30,998 nt of DNA from a virus, in the IMG/VR virus record IMGVR_UViG_3300021091_000269, positions 1 to 30,998 of that record. One strand, given 5' to 3'. Each line of letters opens with the position of its first letter. The first letter of the stretch is position 1. The notes below the pieces were generated by a model that did no database searches, was not told the origin of the DNA, and saw only the letters and a program-made list of their open reading frames with translations. The translations under genes were made by a program, and so were the position numbers. Positions 17,301 to 23,510 of the stretch are shown here, piece after piece.

Positions 17301-17500
17301 TTAACTGGTTGTACTGTCTGATCTTCTTTATTTCTACCACCAAAGGCTGTTCCAGCGACCCCTCGGATTCCTCTTCCAATAGTAGAACCAATTCCATCAC
17401 GTACTGCAGCGCCAGTGACACCACGAACTGCAGCGCCAGCGAGACCACGAGCTCCGGCGCCCAGCGCAGCTCTACCAAATAAAGCACCAATTCCTAGCAT
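14357..17500 (-). CDS. Tape-measure-like tail protein with peptidase M15-like domain
   Basis: 1047 residues. Ala/Gly/Arg-rich start (MLGIGALFGRAALGAGARGL), coiled coil at ~112-150, then hydrophobic helices at ~190-480 beginning with LEWISKPENSKAI, paralogous to the 1069-aa neighbour. A Lys/Glu-rich run lies near 490 and Gly-rich linkers follow. Residues ~800-925 contain GSLHYKKLALDVTDW, matching the SxHxxGxAxD zinc motif of M15 peptidases with the middle Gly replaced by Lys, plus HPTHLHLGF at ~910. This suggests a metal-dependent peptidoglycan peptidase. The GFMGSGAS..QLKYLMANLGM motif recurs at ~958-978. The gene begins one nt after the frameshifted chaperone frame ends, the place where tape-measure genes normally lie. 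Counterpart of T4 gp29 by position. Confidence 0.78.
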   Translation of the reverse strand: MLGIGALFGRAALGAGARGLAGAAVRGVTGAAVRDGIGSTIGRGIRGVAGTAFGGRNKEDQTVQPVNVSVVEGFASAVKGSTAGGGGGAIVPTGGGALVSRKSSAIVKSGGSDILSKFDVLIGAFKKLIEIEEENRKKLEDQILNFARSSEKDARSSEQSGQETSKEKSDKNPIIEGGKKAFTGIFDFITNLVSAFIKYKILEWISKPENSKAIQNTIQFFMNVGKLLGFLGKFLLGPIFNIVKELVTGGFKVFGELIEAIVNIFSLKWLTNPLGFIKDLFDIPKSIADMATNVIKSVIDFLTFGLVSGAADLIGNAIKGFFGIGEEKKETVTENSSTDAPQPQKQENPLQKTTNFIKGVAGAVLNPIGAIKNMFGGGDKSGDETPQLKEGGVVSKDGVKVEPLDGLSKISGVGNYIGKTIKMFMNLLTMPFKLVGAAMIALIMNTVGKIPGIGPFIKPILQNIISKFDLPPSLASMVLGKSPEKRKEKEKEKKKKKEEKKPAAGGPAGDSPPADPPAKSGAQGGGATGGSTNTAIESIKSVDGMREDGTLKGVKGTERIVGNTRGGGNTKEYSPGTGLMPVDGGNRKYWYNSSGDVFMWQKPGDPLTDITSSGDKQMLTGLGGPLVRDLKTGQVKILPGMDQTPVGYFSYEMGATLKSKGTDGQGRSKTGATSDAWEKPTDNRFGPTIPFESSPPTKAKGGWISGPQSGYPVSLDGGMSTAFIGHGTEWVGFRKANGGSLNSAFIIPYDTPATRSNGGLIGRRIREAKSGGYALPYASGGPVHNTAAEPTVTKGSGQNPSTGGLPAVINVGKQLISKGFTVKEHPNFAGRSFDPSGNQRVGGHSNGSLHYKKLALDVTDWRSGDWLGRTKQLAEALYQKRNELKLTQIIHDPWGSWFAGEGSKGGAIGGHPTHLHLGFASGPGGGDVGDTGAGSEAAGSTGAAAGGDTSSSGGAASSGFMGSGASEAQLKYLMANLGMSSSGQQLSDVQTKNIVAQSFAGAGKPGGVQVIASENKDISSATSMIESGNLGRTLPKDGKWATYPFNF

Positions 17501-17501
17501 T

Positions 17502-18397
17502 TTAACCGCTCATCCTTTGTTTTTGTCTGTCGTTTTCTTCTTTAATGTAGTCAATTAACATTTGAATATAAACTTCTCTTTCCCAAGGAATCATATTATC
17601 AAGTTCGGTTAGACTATATTTATGATGTTGCATGAGAGTAAAGTTAACTGCATAAAAATTTTCTATATTCTCATGAGATAGTGCTATGCGAAAAAAGATG
17701 CGAGTCCCTCAATTACAATCTCACTCTCAACTCCAGTATTGGGATTTTTAATAGTAACTTTATGAGTAAGTTTTGGCATAGTTTCAAAGAATTTTTGCAC
17801 ACTAATAAATTGTTGCGAGCTCATGCCCTCAAGAAATTCCTTAACTTCTTTTTTAGAAAAATTACTTGTCTCATATACATCTTCACCTTCTACAATTTGA
17901 GAGATACATGATCCAGCAATATCAAACACATCATCAACATCTGGGTTAGATGAAATATTGTTCTTAACAAATAGATCCATACTTGGATATTTCATCACAA
18001 TAGAAATACCAGATCCCATATCAATAATGTTCTCATGACCTTCTTGTTTATTTACTTTGATATCATCAATATCTATTTTTATTGGAACTGTAGTTTCGCC
18101 ATCATCTGGACACGTTGCTGTAAGTTCAATTTGTTCTCCAACAGACTTGCCACGAATATTAAGAAATATATATTCAATGTCAAATAATGCTAATTCATCA
18201 ACTTTAATTTTTGTAGTTTGAATACAATTTTTTAGAATTGTTTTAACTGCTTCGGTCATTTGTTTTTCATCCTCAGATTCCATAGCAAGAAGAAGAATTT
18301 TTTCTTCTTTAACTAGAAACGGACGATACTTAATTTTTTGTCCAGTAGATGGAAGTTCCAACTCATATGTTGGCGTAACAAGTTTTGGTAAAGGCAT
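17502..18397 (-). CDS. -1 frameshift product: gp26/51-like chaperone with C-terminal extension (298 aa)
   Basis: Reading as for the zero-frame gene up to TTT TTC, then slipping back one base at 17690-17696, continues for 62 residues (RIALSHENIENFYAVNF..., SLTELDNMIPWEREVYIQML, IDYIKEENDRQKQ) to a TAA at 17504-17502. The result is 236 + 62 = 298 residues. The extension is open, has normal phage codon use, and ends with an amphipathic, charged helix like the T part of lambda GT chaperones. No ATG with an SD precedes most of it; the only in-frame ATG (17633) would give just 43 residues. Position directly before the tape-measure-like gene is as in G/GT systems. Strongly supported by sequence, but not shown experimentally here. 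Confidence 0.75.
17684..18397 (-). CDS. gp26: Baseplate hub assembly / tail chaperone protein, gp26/gp51-like
   Basis: 237 residues, MPLPKLVTPTYELELPSTGQ, then IKYRPFLVKEEKILLLAMES. This N-terminal signature is that of the T4 baseplate protein family (gp26 type), which acts in hub assembly. A central acidic beta region with two Cys (TCPDDGETTVPIKIDIDD) may bind metal or simply be structural. The C-terminus includes KKEVKEFLEGMSSQQFISVQ and EIVIEGLASFFA. The gene starts 42 nt after the gp54-like gene, with a late box at 18434. Near its end lies a slippery heptamer, so this may be the short partner of a G/GT-like pair. Confidence 0.8.
   Translation of the reverse strand: MPLPKLVTPTYELELPSTGQKIKYRPFLVKEEKILLLAMESEDEKQMTEAVKTILKNCIQTTKIKVDELALFDIEYIFLNIRGKSVGEQIELTATCPDDGETTVPIKIDIDDIKVNKQEGHENIIDMGSGISIVMKYPSMDLFVKNNISSNPDVDDVFDIAGSCISQIVEGEDVYETSNFSKKEVKEFLEGMSSQQFISVQKFFETMPKLTHKVTIKNPNTGVESEIVIEGLASFFA
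17690..17710 (-). promoter_or_regulatory. Programmed -1 frameshift signal
   Basis: On the minus strand: SD-like GAGGGA (17710-17705), 8 nt, then T TTT TTC (17696-17690) in zero frame, then GCA TAG. The heptamer fits X XXY YYZ with full re-pairing of both tRNAs apart from the TTC wobble position. The upstream SD-like element at this distance is like that of E. coli dnaX. No strong stem-loop was seen just downstream. Confidence 0.75.
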
Positions 18398-18433
18398 AAC
18401 AACTCCTTATAATATAGAATAATTATCTGTGAT

Positions 18434-18441
18434 TATTTATT
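18434..18441 (-). promoter_or_regulatory. T4-like late promoter -10 (AATAAATA)
   Basis: AATAAATA on the minus strand at the end of the gp54-like gene, 37 nt before the ATG of the gp26/51-like gene. It would start the hub and tape-measure transcript. Confidence 0.55.
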
Positions 18442-19276
18442 AATGATTTACAGCATCTCGAACACCGTTAAAGACACTATTGAATCCAGTCAAAGCACTT
18501 GTGGTAAAAGATTCATATTCGAATGAAACTGATAATTTATTCAGAGAAGATGCACCAGAATTCAGCGGGACTGAAGCTATATTTGAAGGAAAAGCTTTAA
18601 ATAATCTAGTTGAATGGACTGGCACTGCTTTATAAAAGTTAGAAAATTCATCTTGTGGATTATCGACTCCATCTATAGCAGGATCCTTTAAAATATCTGG
18701 TATAATATCTTTTTTTCTAAATGCATTTACTTTTTTTGTATAATTTTTACGGCTGCTTGGTGGTTTTTCATATTTAATAATTATAATATCAATTGCATAA
18801 TCATCTCTATATCGTGTTCTCATTCTATGAGAAAGTGAATTTCCATTTCCCACAGGAGGCCCACTGTTAATTGCATATCCATGCATGTAAGCAGTCCAAA
18901 TATCAAATAGCTTTTTGATTGTGGAATCTGCATCCATTATAAATGAAAAATTAGTTTCACTTAAAACAGAACCATACACATATTTTAACTGAGGTGTATT
19001 ATTAATTCTATACTCACCAGTTGACATTTGAATACCAGGAATTGTACATTCATCTGTGTACAATCTCATCATCCGTAAAACATTAACATCAGTAGTTGAG
19101 TAAGATGTTATTAAAGCTCGATATAAAGATGAGAGAGGATTTATTTCAAATATAACATCATAAAAGTTATTTAGACTAAACCCATGTTTTTGTACTGCAG
19201 ATTTAAAATCTGCAAAATTTGTCATTTCCAGATTTTCAGGATTAAATGTTATCTTTAATAGTTCTTCTATTGTCAT
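18440..19276 (-). CDS. gp54: Tail-tube-fold baseplate protein, gp54-like
   Basis: 278 residues; T4 gp54 is 320. The middle resembles the tail-tube fold: FYDVIFEINP, MRLYTDECTIPGIQMSTGEY, QLKYVYGSVLSETNFSFIMD, then DSTIKKLFDIWTAYMHGYAI. The C-terminal KLSVSFEYESFTTSALTGFN is a typical closing strand of tube proteins. Such proteins (gp54, gp48) sit between baseplate hub and tail tube and start tube polymerisation. It overlaps the gp2-like gene by 4 nt (ATGA) and precedes the gp26/51-like gene. It could instead be a gp19 relative, but it is too long and its baseplate gene context favours gp54. Confidence 0.68.
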   Translation of the reverse strand: MTIEELLKITFNPENLEMTNFADFKSAVQKHGFSLNNFYDVIFEINPLSSLYRALITSYSTTDVNVLRMMRLYTDECTIPGIQMSTGEYRINNTPQLKYVYGSVLSETNFSFIMDADSTIKKLFDIWTAYMHGYAINSGPPVGNGNSLSHRMRTRYRDDYAIDIIIIKYEKPPSSRKNYTKKVNAFRKKDIIPDILKDPAIDGVDNPQDEFSNFYKAVPVHSTRLFKAFPSNIASVPLNSGASSLNKLSVSFEYESFTTSALTGFNSVFNGVRDAVNH

Positions 19277-19824
19277 TGATTAGTTTCTCCCCAAACTGCT
19301 GATTTACTATATTGTTGGTACATACCCTTTCTCCTAGAAACAAAATTCTCAGTCGGAAGAAATATAGCTGCTTTATAATCTGATCTATTTATTTTAAACA
19401 ATGGTGTTTCTAATCCTGCAAGAACATAATAATGGTAACATTGTTTTGGAAATTTTGCTCGTCCATTTTCCAGTCCAAGAACTACATTCATTCTTGATCT
19501 GTGATTTAGATAGTGTAAATTAGCACCATAAAATTTTTTACCACCGTCTAAAACATAAACTAGCGGAAATTCATCATAATATTTTAATTTAGATGCATAG
19601 GTTGCCTTATATTCAAACATATACAATTCGCCGCCAGATGGAACCATCGTATCCTCTAGTGATCCCATAGTTTTATATACATCATGAGTAGTTGCAAGAG
19701 CCCGCACGGTATCTCTATACCAAGAATATGATCTTGGTTCTGTGCCTGCTAATTGACTGATCTCTTGAAAGATAGTTAGGTTACTATTCTTGGTAATTGA
19801 ATCTCCACCGCGCAGTTGATTCAT
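19273..19824 (-). CDS. gp2: gp2-like DNA end protector / head completion protein
   Basis: 183 residues; shorter than T4 gp2 (274). Recognisable element: GELYMFEYKATYASKLKYYD, then FPLVYVLDGGKKFYGANLHY, a pattern (hydrophobic - YYD.FPLV - F.G.NLHYL) seen in marine T4-like proteins annotated as DNA end protector. It overlaps gp4 by 4 nt (ATGA) and the gp54-like gene by 4 nt. In T4 gene 2 is adjacent to gene 4, which supports the call. The known role of gp2 is to cap the packaged DNA ends and protect them from host RecBCD after injection. Without a search this remains a moderate assignment. Confidence 0.6.
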   Translation of the reverse strand: MNQLRGGDSITKNSNLTIFQEISQLAGTEPRSYSWYRDTVRALATTHDVYKTMGSLEDTMVPSGGELYMFEYKATYASKLKYYDEFPLVYVLDGGKKFYGANLHYLNHRSRMNVVLGLENGRAKFPKQCYHYYVLAGLETPLFKINRSDYKAAIFLPTENFVSRRKGMYQQYSKSAVWGETNQ

Positions 19825-20258
19825 ACCTTTAGTTCGTCCTCTGTAATTATTCTAAATTGCATTCTATTATCGTCACAAAACTCTCTAGCTGCTTCCCACT
19901 TAGCTTGATTTTTTACATACTCAGTCACTTCATAAATGTATGATTTAGTCATCCTTTGTTGTTTCTTTGGTTCTCTTGTTTGTTTTTTTGGTTTTACTTC
20001 AACTAAATATTTTTGTATATTGTCATTTATATCTTTAACTTTAATATAAAAGTCAACAAAATATCTATGAACTTTACCATCCAACGGAGATCTATATGGA
20101 ATAGCAATTTCCTCAGATCCCCACTCCAAAATATTTTGATTTAAATCACAATATTTCATAAATTTTAATTCCCAAGAAGATCTATAAATAATATTACGGT
20201 AATCTCCACGATACTTGGATGCATTTAGAGGAATAAATTTTCCTTGCAAAGTATTCAT
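19821..20258 (-). CDS. gp4: Head completion protein gp4 (TnsA/PD-(D/E)XK-like fold)
   Basis: 145 residues, close to T4 gp4 (150). The sequence has YRSSWELKFMKYCD with E30, YFVDFYIK with D69, and YLVEVKPKKQTREP with E87 and K89: the E...D...E-x-K layout of TnsA-type endonucleases. The C-terminus has WEAAREFCDDNRMQFRIITE, as in these proteins. gp4 acts after packaging, before tail joining. It is the first gene of the minus-strand unit that continues to gp2- and gp54-like genes; its start is 31 nt from the divergent gp48-like gene, and a CATAAATA box at 20285-20292 lies 27 nt upstream. Confidence 0.85.
   Translation of the reverse strand: MNTLQGKFIPLNASKYRGDYRNIIYRSSWELKFMKYCDLNQNILEWGSEEIAIPYRSPLDGKVHRYFVDFYIKVKDINDNIQKYLVEVKPKKQTREPKKQQRMTKSYIYEVTEYVKNQAKWEAAREFCDDNRMQFRIITEDELKV
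20183..20190 (+). promoter_or_regulatory. Possible plus-strand late promoter -10 (TATAAATA)
   Basis: Perfect TATAAATA on the plus strand, inside the 5' part of gp4 and 100 nt before the gp48-like ATG. It is the nearest late-type box for the plus-strand gp48-gp53 pair. The long leader makes it less certain than the other boxes. Confidence 0.4.
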
Positions 20259-20284
20259 TTATATTTTTTAAACACTCTAGGAAA

Positions 20285-20292
20285 TATTTATG
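20285..20292 (-). promoter_or_regulatory. T4-like late promoter -10 (CATAAATA) for gp4 unit
   Basis: CATAAATA on the minus strand, 27 nt before the gp4 ATG. It covers the start codon of the divergent gp48-like gene (ATG at 20290-20292), so the two units share this DNA. Confidence 0.5.
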
Positions 20293-21210
20293 CCTACGGC
20301 TTCAAAAAGTTATTCAACATCAAGTGGCGCAACAAATATATCCGAAAGATCCCCTAGTGGATTACACTGGCCAAATAACCTAGTAGATGCCTTTGATTAT
20401 TTACATATAGAAATCAAAGAATTTGTTAAATCAAGTGATGTTTTATATACTCCTGGCGGCGGCTTAGGAACGGCCGCACCATATAACTTTACTGATATTC
20501 AATCAAGAGGAAAATCAAACACAATTGCACATGTACTACTACCAGTGCCAGATAACTTACAATATACAGATCAACCAACATGGAACGAAGACGACGTTGG
20601 AGTTATTGGCAAAATGCTTCCAGCAATGGCAAAGGGATTGTTAGACGGAGATGCTGGAGGGGCCAGCAGTGCAGTACAGCAGGCTGCTGGTGCCGGTCAG
20701 ATTAGCGCAATCGTTGCTGCATTGGGTGATAAAGCAAATGTTGTTACTCAAAATCTAGCAGGAAAAATTGCTAATCCATATAAAGAACAAGTATTTAAGG
20801 GAATTGGCATGAGACAATTTGACCTCTCATGGAAACTTGTACCAAGAAGTAAATCAGAACAAGATACAATTAAAAAGATAATTAAAACAATTAGACAATA
20901 TGCTCTCCCTAATTTATCGGGCGGCGAGGGCGGTTCTGGTATAGATGCCATAGACACTGCAAGTGATAGGTGGTTAACTGTACCAAAAACATTTACACTT
21001 AGGTTTAAATTTAAAGGAACTGATATTACTTCTCTGCCAAAAATAAAACCATGTGTATGTAAAAACGTTCAGGTCTCATATACACCAGATAATGTATGGG
21101 CTACTCATCTAGATAAAGAAAATAGACCGGCACCAGTTGCTTATAACTTAACATTAAGTTTTGGAGAAACTGAAATTATTACTGGTACAGATGTAGAGAA
21201 GGGGTTCTAA
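20290..21210 (+). CDS. gp48: Baseplate tail-tube cap protein, gp48-like
   Basis: 306 residues on the plus strand; T4 gp48 is 364. It has a Ser-rich start, then SGLHWPNNLVDAFDYLHIEI, a Gly/Ala-rich helix region (~110-160), the element QVFKGIGMRQFDLSWKLVPR typical of tube-fold proteins, and a C-terminal VQVSYTPDNVWATHLDKENR followed by PVAYNLTLSFGETEIITGTD. These last elements are shared by gp48/gp54 baseplate-tube junction proteins. SD AGGA is ~9 nt upstream. It is immediately followed by gp53 (1-nt gap). gp48 versus gp54 cannot be separated with certainty; the gp53 linkage and the tube-type protein at 18440 suggest gp48 here. Confidence 0.72.
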   Translation: MPTASKSYSTSSGATNISERSPSGLHWPNNLVDAFDYLHIEIKEFVKSSDVLYTPGGGLGTAAPYNFTDIQSRGKSNTIAHVLLPVPDNLQYTDQPTWNEDDVGVIGKMLPAMAKGLLDGDAGGASSAVQQAAGAGQISAIVAALGDKANVVTQNLAGKIANPYKEQVFKGIGMRQFDLSWKLVPRSKSEQDTIKKIIKTIRQYALPNLSGGEGGSGIDAIDTASDRWLTVPKTFTLRFKFKGTDITSLPKIKPCVCKNVQVSYTPDNVWATHLDKENRPAPVAYNLTLSFGETEIITGTDVEKGF

Positions 21211-21211
21211 A

Positions 21212-22147
21212 ATGTACTTTGATTCCATTCCAAATTTTCTTTACCCAGACTTTAAAGTTGCCGGAAAGTATAAACTGTCTAAAAATATTTTTAGAAGAGT
21301 AAGAGCTAGAGACAGTTTTAATGCAATATATGCATCATCTATTCCATACACAATTCAACCTGGAGAAACTGCAGATAGTATTGCATATGATCAATATGGA
21401 GATTCGGAATGGTTCTGGACGATATTAATTCTTAATAACATCACTGATTTAAATCAAATGTGGCCGATGGCACAAGATGAATTAGACAGATATATTCAAT
21501 TAAAATATGGAGATTACGAAAATAAACCAAGACATTGGGAGACCACAGAAATTAAAAATTCATCTGGAGATACTGTCATTGAACCAGGCGTGATTGTAGA
21601 AATGTTTCAAGATACCCCCGAACAAAATCTTACTAACTATAAACCAAAAATTCTTAAAGATAATCTTAGATATGTTTCTAAATTTTCTGCAAGAGGATCA
21701 AACACAATTGAATTAGGAAGTGCAGAAAATCTTTTGGTGGGGGATTTATTAAATATACAATTTGATACAAAAATTGTAAACATTGAGGTTATTAATAACA
21801 AACCCATAATAACTATTTCTAGAAATCTAGAATATAATATATTTCCAAATTATGCTATTAAATTTACACGATATGAAAATTGGTCCATGAAATACATTTA
21901 TAATATAGAAAAAAATAATAACAATCAAATAATTTCAATGGTAGAAAAATTAGCAACTGCTGACAAACTTCGAGAAGTAACTAATAGAGACTATGAATAT
22001 GAATTAAATGAATTAAAAAGAGAAATTAAACTACCAAAGTCAAAATATCTTAGTACATTAGAAAAAGAATTGATCACTCTTCTTGCATATGATACGCCAT
22101 ATAAAATTACTCAAGAAGGATATAGGATTTCCGAAACATCGTCATAA
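21212..22147 (+). CDS. gp53: Baseplate wedge protein gp53 (LysM-like segment)
   Basis: 311 residues; T4 gp53 is 196, so this version is longer. The N-terminus is MYFDSIPNFLYPDF, typical of gp53. Residues ~45-100 form a LysM-like element: YTIQPGETADSIAYDQYGDS, then EWFWTILILNNITDLNQMWP. The C-terminal two-thirds are Asn/Lys/Ile-rich with beta strands and an ending of charged helices. gp53 locks neighbouring baseplate wedges together around the hub. It ends one nt before the palindromic terminator shared with convergent gp32. Known family and context agree. Confidence 0.88.
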   Translation: MYFDSIPNFLYPDFKVAGKYKLSKNIFRRVRARDSFNAIYASSIPYTIQPGETADSIAYDQYGDSEWFWTILILNNITDLNQMWPMAQDELDRYIQLKYGDYENKPRHWETTEIKNSSGDTVIEPGVIVEMFQDTPEQNLTNYKPKILKDNLRYVSKFSARGSNTIELGSAENLLVGDLLNIQFDTKIVNIEVINNKPIITISRNLEYNIFPNYAIKFTRYENWSMKYIYNIEKNNNNQIISMVEKLATADKLREVTNRDYEYELNELKREIKLPKSKYLSTLEKELITLLAYDTPYKITQEGYRISETSS

Positions 22148-22148
22148 A

Positions 22149-22172
22149 AAAGGGGGTCTTAAGACCCCCTTT
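22149..22172. terminator. Bidirectional terminator between gp53 and gp32
   Basis: A 24-nt perfect palindrome (AAAGGGGGTCTT / AAGACCCCCTTT) between the two convergent genes. On the minus strand it is followed by T6 in total; on the plus strand by TTT. It is expected to stop both the gp48-gp53 and gp32 transcripts. Confidence 0.85.
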
Positions 22173-22178
22173 AACGTA

Positions 22179-23093
22179 TCAATCTTCGTCAAACTCAGCA
22201 AGTTTAGCAAAGAAACTTAAAGTATCTGATTCATCCTCAGAAGATATCCGAGGTGTTACCTCTTCGCGTACTTTAGATGCTGATGAAGTTGTACGAGGAA
22301 TTTCAACCTCAAAATCTTCATCTTCTTCAGTCTCCATATCCACTCTCTGTTGAGGACGACCTTTGAGAACAAGACTCATACGTTTTTCAAGTTCTTCATA
22401 GGTTTTAAAATTAGAAGCATCAGTGAATGCACTCAATGAATGTTCTTTTTTATAGATCACTTCCAGATCATCATCATCAAAATTACCAAGAGTTCCAGAA
22501 CTTGCAAACTCAGACTTATCATAGTTCCAGTAACCATCTTTCTTCATGATCTTCAGTTTAAAGTCTGCACCTTGCCAGAGATCAAAAGGATTTACTGGAG
22601 ATTCATCTTCAAATTCAGGTTGCATTGCACCCATGATTTTATCAAAAATCTTTTTACCAAATTTGAACAGGAATACCTTACCTTCATTCTGAGGATTTAC
22701 TGGATCCTTTACAACATAGATGTTAGAGTAATAAGAGAGTTTGCGTTTTTGTTTACGAGCAATCTCTTTGTCTTTATCGGAACCCGAATTCCACAATTCG
22801 CGGTTCATATCTCCAACGGGATCAGACTTACCAAGTGTAGTAAGACTGTTTTCAATATACCATCCACCTGGTCCTTGGAAAGCGTGACTAAACACTTTTA
22901 CCCAAGGAATATCCTCTCCTTCTGGAGCAGGAAGAAAACGAATCACTGCATAACCATTACCAGACTTATCCAATTCTGGTTTCCAGAAACGATCATCACC
23001 ACTACTAGACTCAGTAGAACTAATCTTTTCAAGTTCCCTGGTCAGTTTCTCAAACGCAGAATTAGAATTTTTCTTAAGAGCAGCAAAAGACAT
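22179..23093 (-). CDS. gp32: Single-stranded DNA-binding protein gp32
   Basis: 304 residues, same size as T4 gp32 (301). The N-terminal basic segment (SFAALKKNSNSAFEKLTREL) is the cooperativity domain. The OB-fold core includes AVIRFLPAPEGEDIPWVKVF, HAFQGPGGWYIENSLTTLGK, RKQKRKLSYYSNIYVVKDP, and EGKVFLFKFGKKIFDKI. The C-terminal ~70 residues are acidic and end in AKLAEFDED, the partner-interaction tail. There is no Cys anywhere, so the T4 zinc site (H and three Cys) is missing. It binds ssDNA during replication, recombination and repair with gp59. It has its own sigma70 promoter. Confidence 0.95.
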   Translation of the reverse strand: MSFAALKKNSNSAFEKLTRELEKISSTESSSGDDRFWKPELDKSGNGYAVIRFLPAPEGEDIPWVKVFSHAFQGPGGWYIENSLTTLGKSDPVGDMNRELWNSGSDKDKEIARKQKRKLSYYSNIYVVKDPVNPQNEGKVFLFKFGKKIFDKIMGAMQPEFEDESPVNPFDLWQGADFKLKIMKKDGYWNYDKSEFASSGTLGNFDDDDLEVIYKKEHSLSAFTDASNFKTYEELEKRMSLVLKGRPQQRVDMETEEDEDFEVEIPRTTSSASKVREEVTPRISSEDESDTLSFFAKLAEFDED

Positions 23094-23149
23094 GTGTATT
23101 TCTCCGTATTGTGTACGTATTTGGCCTTTGTGGTTTTGACCACCTAGTT

Positions 23150-23178
23150 ATCATACCACACCGAGGGGAGCCTGTCAA
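23150..23178 (-). promoter_or_regulatory. Sigma70-type promoter of gp32
   Basis: On the minus strand: TTGACA (23178-23173), 17-nt spacer, TATGAT (23155-23150). This is a -35 of 6/6 and a -10 of 5/6 match. The DUF1825 stop codon TGA (23177-23175) is inside the -35. The start site would be near 23143, leaving a ~50-nt leader before gp32, which may carry translational control as in T4. Confidence 0.78.
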
Positions 23179-23510
23179 GGCTCTTCCGTGACAAATTCCT
23201 TGAGGTGCTTCAGGTCACGTTTCATACGTTCGTATACCTGAAACACATCATGTTCGCCATCTCTGGCAACTAGGTGAAGGTGATCCTGTAACATTTTAAT
23301 GTATTCTTTTGCATCATCATGATCAGAATATCTTGCTCTGAAATAGATGACATGCTGAATATCTAAAAGTCTTTCCATTAAAAAGAAGTAAACTTCTCTA
23401 CCCTCTTTAGTTCTAAATTTACCAGAACTGAAAAGATCATTTAGATCTTCTTGAATACGCATTAATTCTGCAGCTTCGGAACGAACTATGTCGTGATCAA
23501 AGAACTGCAT
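23175..23510 (-). CDS. DUF1825 family protein
   Basis: 111 residues, MQFFDHDIVRSEAAELMRIQ, the N-terminal signature of DUF1825 (usually M-x-F-F-D-S-x-I-V-x-x-E). The rest is all-helical: FRTKEGREVYFFLMERLLDI, then YSDHDDAKEYIKMLQDHLHL. The family occurs in cyanobacteria and cyanophages and has no settled function. It overlaps gp59 by 25 nt and is next to gp32, suggesting a role in replication or in modulating a host protein, which is inference only. Confidence 0.85.
   Translation of the reverse strand: MQFFDHDIVRSEAAELMRIQEDLNDLFSSGKFRTKEGREVYFFLMERLLDIQHVIYFRARYSDHDDAKEYIKMLQDHLHLVARDGEHDVFQVYERMKRDLKHLKEFVTEEP

Noticed and set aside
22440-23147. Long plus-strand open frame (235 codons) opposite gp32
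   Set aside because: It is the antisense shadow of gp32, has an odd Ile/Phe/Arg-rich composition and no SD, and would cross the gp32 promoter region.
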